Source: CAVTHK01 sp964552235 (GTDB lineage: Bacteria > Spirochaetota > Spirochaetia > SZUA-6 > CAVTHK01). Taken from it: a stretch of DNA of 64,000 nucleotides. Positions 60,940 to 64,000 of this stretch are shown piece by piece. Both the position numbers and the translations under genes were made by a program. The DNA lies in the NCBI GenBank assembly GCA_964552235.1, contig CAZKGO010000015.1, forward strand, positions 1 through 64,000, written 5' to 3'. Each line of letters opens with the position of its first letter. The stretch's first letter is position 1. The notes under the pieces are model-generated. The model ran no database searches and was not told the DNA's origin. It saw nothing but the letters and a program-made list of their open reading frames with translations.

Positions 60940-62643
60940 GTGCTCCTTCCCCTGCGCAGGCGGCTGCTGGCTTCGTTTCTCTTCATCGCTCTCGTTCCGG
61001 CAGCCCTGATCGCCTACTACTACCACAGGCAGACGCAGCGGCTGGTGACGGAGAGTTACGCAGCCGGCAACAGGAGGATCACAGCGAGCATCGCCGAGTC
61101 CATGCAGGAGCAGGTGAGGCAGGCGGAGCAAATCACCGTGTGGGTGAACCTCGACGAGGACATTCTCAGGCTCCTGGCCGCGCCCCCCGCGAGGAGACCG
61201 CCTGGGCATACCCTGGAACTGGCTGCGATGCGCAGAGTCGATCAGCTGTTCCAGCTTACGCCCGTGGCGCAGCACGTGCTGTCGTTCCTCCTCGCGAGCC
61301 GTTGGGGCGTGGAGCTGCGCGGCGGGCAGGAGGGGTTCCTGGTGGAGCTGAGTGATCTCGCAGGCAGGGACTGGGTCAGGCAGGCGGAGCAGGCTCCCGG
61401 ACGGCTGTCGTGGGGATTGCTGGAGCGCAACCCCGCGGCCGTGAGCGCGGTGCCCCGGGTTATCCCGCTCTGCAGGACGATCGTCGCCCTGGATTCGGGT
61501 GAGCGAATCGGGACCATCATCCTGCTGTTCGCGCCGAGCCTCCTCGGCAGCAGCTATCGCGGCGTTGAAGTGGCGCCCGACGAGAGCATCCAGGTGACGA
61601 GAAAGGAGGGGGGTCTGATCTTCGCGGGCGGCAGTCCCGACGCCGCGGCGGGGCGCGATGCGCGCGACTCGGTGATCGTGGAGCACACCATGGTGGATTC
61701 CGGATGGGTTGTGCGAAGGAGCTCACCGATCGCCGGACTGCGGGGCAGGCGCGCCCTTGCGACGCGGACGGCGCTCATGCTGGTGGCGGTCGCCGCCTTC
61801 GCGAGCTGGTGGTTCGCCCTGTACCTGTCGGCCAACTTCGCCAGGCCGATCCGGACCCTCGCGCGCAGCGTGGAAAAGATCGCCGAGGGGCATTTCGACC
61901 ATTCGATCGTGGTGACCAAGCGCGACGAGATCGGGGATCTCGCGCGTCACATCTCGCTCATGTCCGGCCGCCTCGAGAAGCTCCTGGCCGAGAGGGTTCA
62001 GGAAGAAAGGGAAAAGCGGCGGGTCGAGATCCAGCTCCTGCGCAGCCAGATCAATCCGCATTTCCTCCACAACACCCTCGCCTCGATCCGCTGGATGGCC
62101 ACCTTTCAGGGAGCCAGCGGGATCGTGGACATGGTCACACGGCTCGGGAGGCTCCTGCAGGCGGCCATGGGTGGCCTCGACGAGAGGGGGACGCTGCGGG
62201 AGGAGATCGCGATCCTGGAGGACTACCTTCGCATCCAGCAGGTGCGCTACCGCGACCGGCTGCGCTACGCCTTCGACGTGGAGGGCGAGGAGCTGCTCGA
62301 ATGCAGGGTCCCGCGCTTCGTCCTGCAGCCGATCGTGGAGAACGCGATCCTGCACGGGATCGAGCCCCGGGCCGAGGGCGGCGAGGTCAGGCTCTCGGCA
62401 GCGGCGGTCGCAGGCGACCTGCGCATCACAATCACCGACAACGGCGTCGGCATGAACCCGGAGCGCCTCACCGCCGCGTGCGGGATCCCAACTGAGGGAA
62501 TCGGGCTGAACAATGTGCGCCGCAGACTGCACTACGAGTACGGAGACCGGTGCGCCCTCCAGATCCACAGCGAACAAGGCCGCTTCACCCGCGTCGAGTT
62601 GAGGATTCCCATGGAGCCAGCCCGCGCGGAGGCCGCCCCGTGA
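60940..62643 (+). CDS. Sensor histidine kinase, YesM type
   Basis: 567 residues. Membrane helices lie near 9-27 and 278-297 and flank an extracytoplasmic sensor of about 250 residues. A HAMP linker (about 297-350, RPIRTLARSVEKIAEGHFDHS), the His_kinase phosphoacceptor motif INPHFLHNTL (about residue 373) and an HATPase domain follow, with N box IVENAILHGIEP and G box DNGVGMN. This is the YesM/LytS-like class that senses extracellular carbohydrate with partner binding proteins. The GTG at 60940 fits the promoter and the first helix; an open frame runs far upstream but is not used. It overlaps the response-regulator start by four bases. Confidence 0.88.
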   Translation: MLLPLRRRLLASFLFIALVPAALIAYYYHRQTQRLVTESYAAGNRRITASIAESMQEQVRQAEQITVWVNLDEDILRLLAAPPARRPPGHTLELAAMRRVDQLFQLTPVAQHVLSFLLASRWGVELRGGQEGFLVELSDLAGRDWVRQAEQAPGRLSWGLLERNPAAVSAVPRVIPLCRTIVALDSGERIGTIILLFAPSLLGSSYRGVEVAPDESIQVTRKEGGLIFAGGSPDAAAGRDARDSVIVEHTMVDSGWVVRRSSPIAGLRGRRALATRTALMLVAVAAFASWWFALYLSANFARPIRTLARSVEKIAEGHFDHSIVVTKRDEIGDLARHISLMSGRLEKLLAERVQEEREKRRVEIQLLRSQINPHFLHNTLASIRWMATFQGASGIVDMVTRLGRLLQAAMGGLDERGTLREEIAILEDYLRIQQVRYRDRLRYAFDVEGEELLECRVPRFVLQPIVENAILHGIEPRAEGGEVRLSAAAVAGDLRITITDNGVGMNPERLTAACGIPTEGIGLNNVRRRLHYEYGDRCALQIHSEQGRFTRVELRIPMEPARAEAAP

Positions 62644-64000
62644 AGGTGCTCATCGTCGACGACGAGGCGGTCGTGCGCGTCGGCCTGAAGTCGATCATAG
62701 ATTGGCGGGCCCTCGGACATGAGGTGGTGGGCGAAGCCGAGAACGGCGCGCAAGCGCTGGATGTGGCCGCACGCACTCTTCCCGACGTCGTCATCACCGA
62801 CATCAGGATGCCGGTGATGGACGGGATCGAGCTGATCTCGCGTCTGGCTTCGCGCCCCGACCCGCCGGCGTTCCTGGTCCTGTCGAGCTACAGCGATTTC
62901 GTGCTCGTCAAGGAGGCGATGAAGCGCGGGGCCTCCGACTACCTGCTCAAGCTGGAGATGACCGCCGAAAGCCTGGCGGCGGCGCTCGAGGTCGTCAGCG
63001 AGAAGCGGCCCGGCCGCAAGGGGGGCGCGGAAGCCGGCGCGCGGCCAGGTCCGGTCGAGCGGCGGCCCCTGGAAGAGATGGTCTTCGACCCCCACGCGCC
63101 CGAGTCGGAGGTGGCCGAGGCCCTGCGGCACTGTCTCGGAGAGGAAAGCCTCACGCTGCACTGCCTGGCACTCCGGGTGGGCGAGACCTACCGCCTCGAG
63201 AACATGTCTGCGGACGAGCTGTTCACGCTGAACCGCTCGATCGTAGGCTTTGCCGGAGACGCCCTTTCCGGACGCGCTCGAGGCGTCTGCTTTCCCGTCC
63301 GCACCGGGGAGTTCTGCGTGCTCGTGAGCGGCGCAGCCTCGGTCGAGACCGTCCGCGACGCGGCGGCGCAGCTGGCAGGAGCGCTGGCAAGCTACACGAA
63401 CCTGACGTCGCACTTCGGCGTCTCGTCGGGCGGGATGACGGCGGACGGATTCCGCGCGGCCTATCGACGCGCGACCTACGCGTTGAGCTTCAGGTTCTTC
63501 CGCCCCGCAGGCGACGTGATACTGGCCGACGCGCTGCCCGCCGCGGCGCCGCAGCCTCAGGGCCGCGTCTCCATACCGAGAAGCGCGCTCCTCGCCGCGC
63601 TTCTGCGCAGGGACCGACAGGCCGTCGCCTCGCTCTTCGGCGCGCTGCGGCAGGAGATCGCAAGCCCGGGCCTCGATGCCGACACAGTCCGGGCCGCGGC
63701 TCTCGAGGCTTACCTGGTCGTCCTGGAGTTCCTGCAGATGCGGCAGGAGACGGGAACCTCCCCTCTTGGTGCCGGGCTGGGGGCGCTGGAGGAGGTGGTG
63801 CGCCTGGACAGTCTCAAGGGCGTCGCCCGGTGGCTGGACAGGCTCGAGGAGGGCCTGGCCGAACACCTGGCTGCCGACAGATGCACCGACCCACAGCAAC
63901 TCGTTGGCTTTGCCGTGGAGTACATGAGAGACAACTACAGGCACGACATCTCCCTGGGCGAGGTCGCGGATAGGGTGGGATTGAGCCATTCCTACTTCAG
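62640..64000 (+). CDS. Response regulator with AraC-type output, YesN type (cut by window edge)
   Basis: 453 residues visible. The receiver domain has the acidic pair Asp7-Asp8, phosphoacceptor Asp54 (VITDIRMP) and Lys104 (DYLLKLE). A linker region of about 260 residues leads to the start of an AraC-type helix-turn-helix (AVEYMRDNYRHDISLGEVADRVGLSHSYF), where the window ends. The GTG at 62640 overlaps the kinase stop (GTGA), so the pair is a YesM/YesN two-component system. It likely activates nearby carbohydrate-uptake operons in response to the substrate. Confidence 0.9.
   Translation, partial: MKVLIVDDEAVVRVGLKSIIDWRALGHEVVGEAENGAQALDVAARTLPDVVITDIRMPVMDGIELISRLASRPDPPAFLVLSSYSDFVLVKEAMKRGASDYLLKLEMTAESLAAALEVVSEKRPGRKGGAEAGARPGPVERRPLEEMVFDPHAPESEVAEALRHCLGEESLTLHCLALRVGETYRLENMSADELFTLNRSIVGFAGDALSGRARGVCFPVRTGEFCVLVSGAASVETVRDAAAQLAGALASYTNLTSHFGVSSGGMTADGFRAAYRRATYALSFRFFRPAGDVILADALPAAAPQPQGRVSIPRSALLAALLRRDRQAVASLFGALRQEIASPGLDADTVRAAALEAYLVVLEFLQMRQETGTSPLGAGLGALEEVVRLDSLKGVARWLDRLEEGLAEHLAADRCTDPQQLVGFAVEYMRDNYRHDISLGEVADRVGLSHSYF

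Noticed and set aside
1..64000. tRNA, rRNA, CRISPR, insertion sequence or prophage features
   Set aside because: None could be recognised by eye. Intergenic regions are short and explained by promoters, hairpins or the riboswitch.

Overview
The window is GC-rich and densely packed with genes. It reads like a chromosomal segment of an environmental, probably free-living, Gram-negative-type bacterium. Two of the three solute-binding proteins have the Ala/Gly-Gly-rich cleavage region (AAGGAEG, AGGGQE) that I associate with Spirochaetota. Outer-membrane-like barrel proteins and YesM/YesN and LplB-type carbohydrate genes fit the same lineage. This placement is inference; there is no rRNA or other marker gene here. 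No tRNA, rRNA, CRISPR array, insertion sequence or prophage was seen.

Layout. 1-0.9 kb: the end of a carbohydrate ABC locus (LplB-type permease, cut by the window edge). 1-6 kb: a TPR protein, a LuxR-type ATPase regulator broken by a frameshift, and a HicAB toxin-antitoxin pair. 6-20 kb: a secreted/surface block with a five-domain fibronectin-III protein, a 2600-residue secreted protein, a barrel protein, a DUF1883-like protein, a seven-repeat FG-GAP lipoprotein and a small barrel protein. 20-29 kb: glycerophosphodiesterase, a RelE-type toxin-antitoxin pair, an amidohydrolase with an enolase-superfamily enzyme, an FN3 lipoprotein behind a cyclic-di-GMP-I riboswitch and a sigma-54-type promoter, then flavin reductase, class IV aminotransferase, DinB-like protein, galE and a C_GCAxxG_C_C protein. 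29-64 kb: a catabolic island with three more carbohydrate ABC importers, five FAD_oxidored-family flavoproteins, a LarA-like isomerase, two D-2-hydroxyacid dehydrogenases, a Gfo/Idh/MocA dehydrogenase, a URO-D-fold protein, a DUF2264 protein, a sugar isomerase/epimerase-like TIM barrel, a Phd/VapC pair and a YesM/YesN two-component system running off the end.

How the genes may work together. The catabolic island looks built to import oligosaccharides or sugar acids and to oxidise, isomerise and cleave them in the cytoplasm, with YesMN sensing the substrate. Its most striking feature is a six-gene order present twice: FAD oxidoreductase, solute-binding protein, MalF-like permease, MalG-like permease, an unrecognised protein of about 300 residues, and an unrecognised protein of about 110 residues (32390-38180 on +, 48655-55423 on -). 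The two unrecognised proteins are homologous between the copies.

Regulation. Recognisable -35/-10 pairs precede many transcription units. At several genes the -10 box ends only 5-7 bases before the start codon and no Shine-Dalgarno sequence is present, which suggests leaderless mRNAs. Genes inside operons commonly overlap by four bases (ATGA or GTGA).
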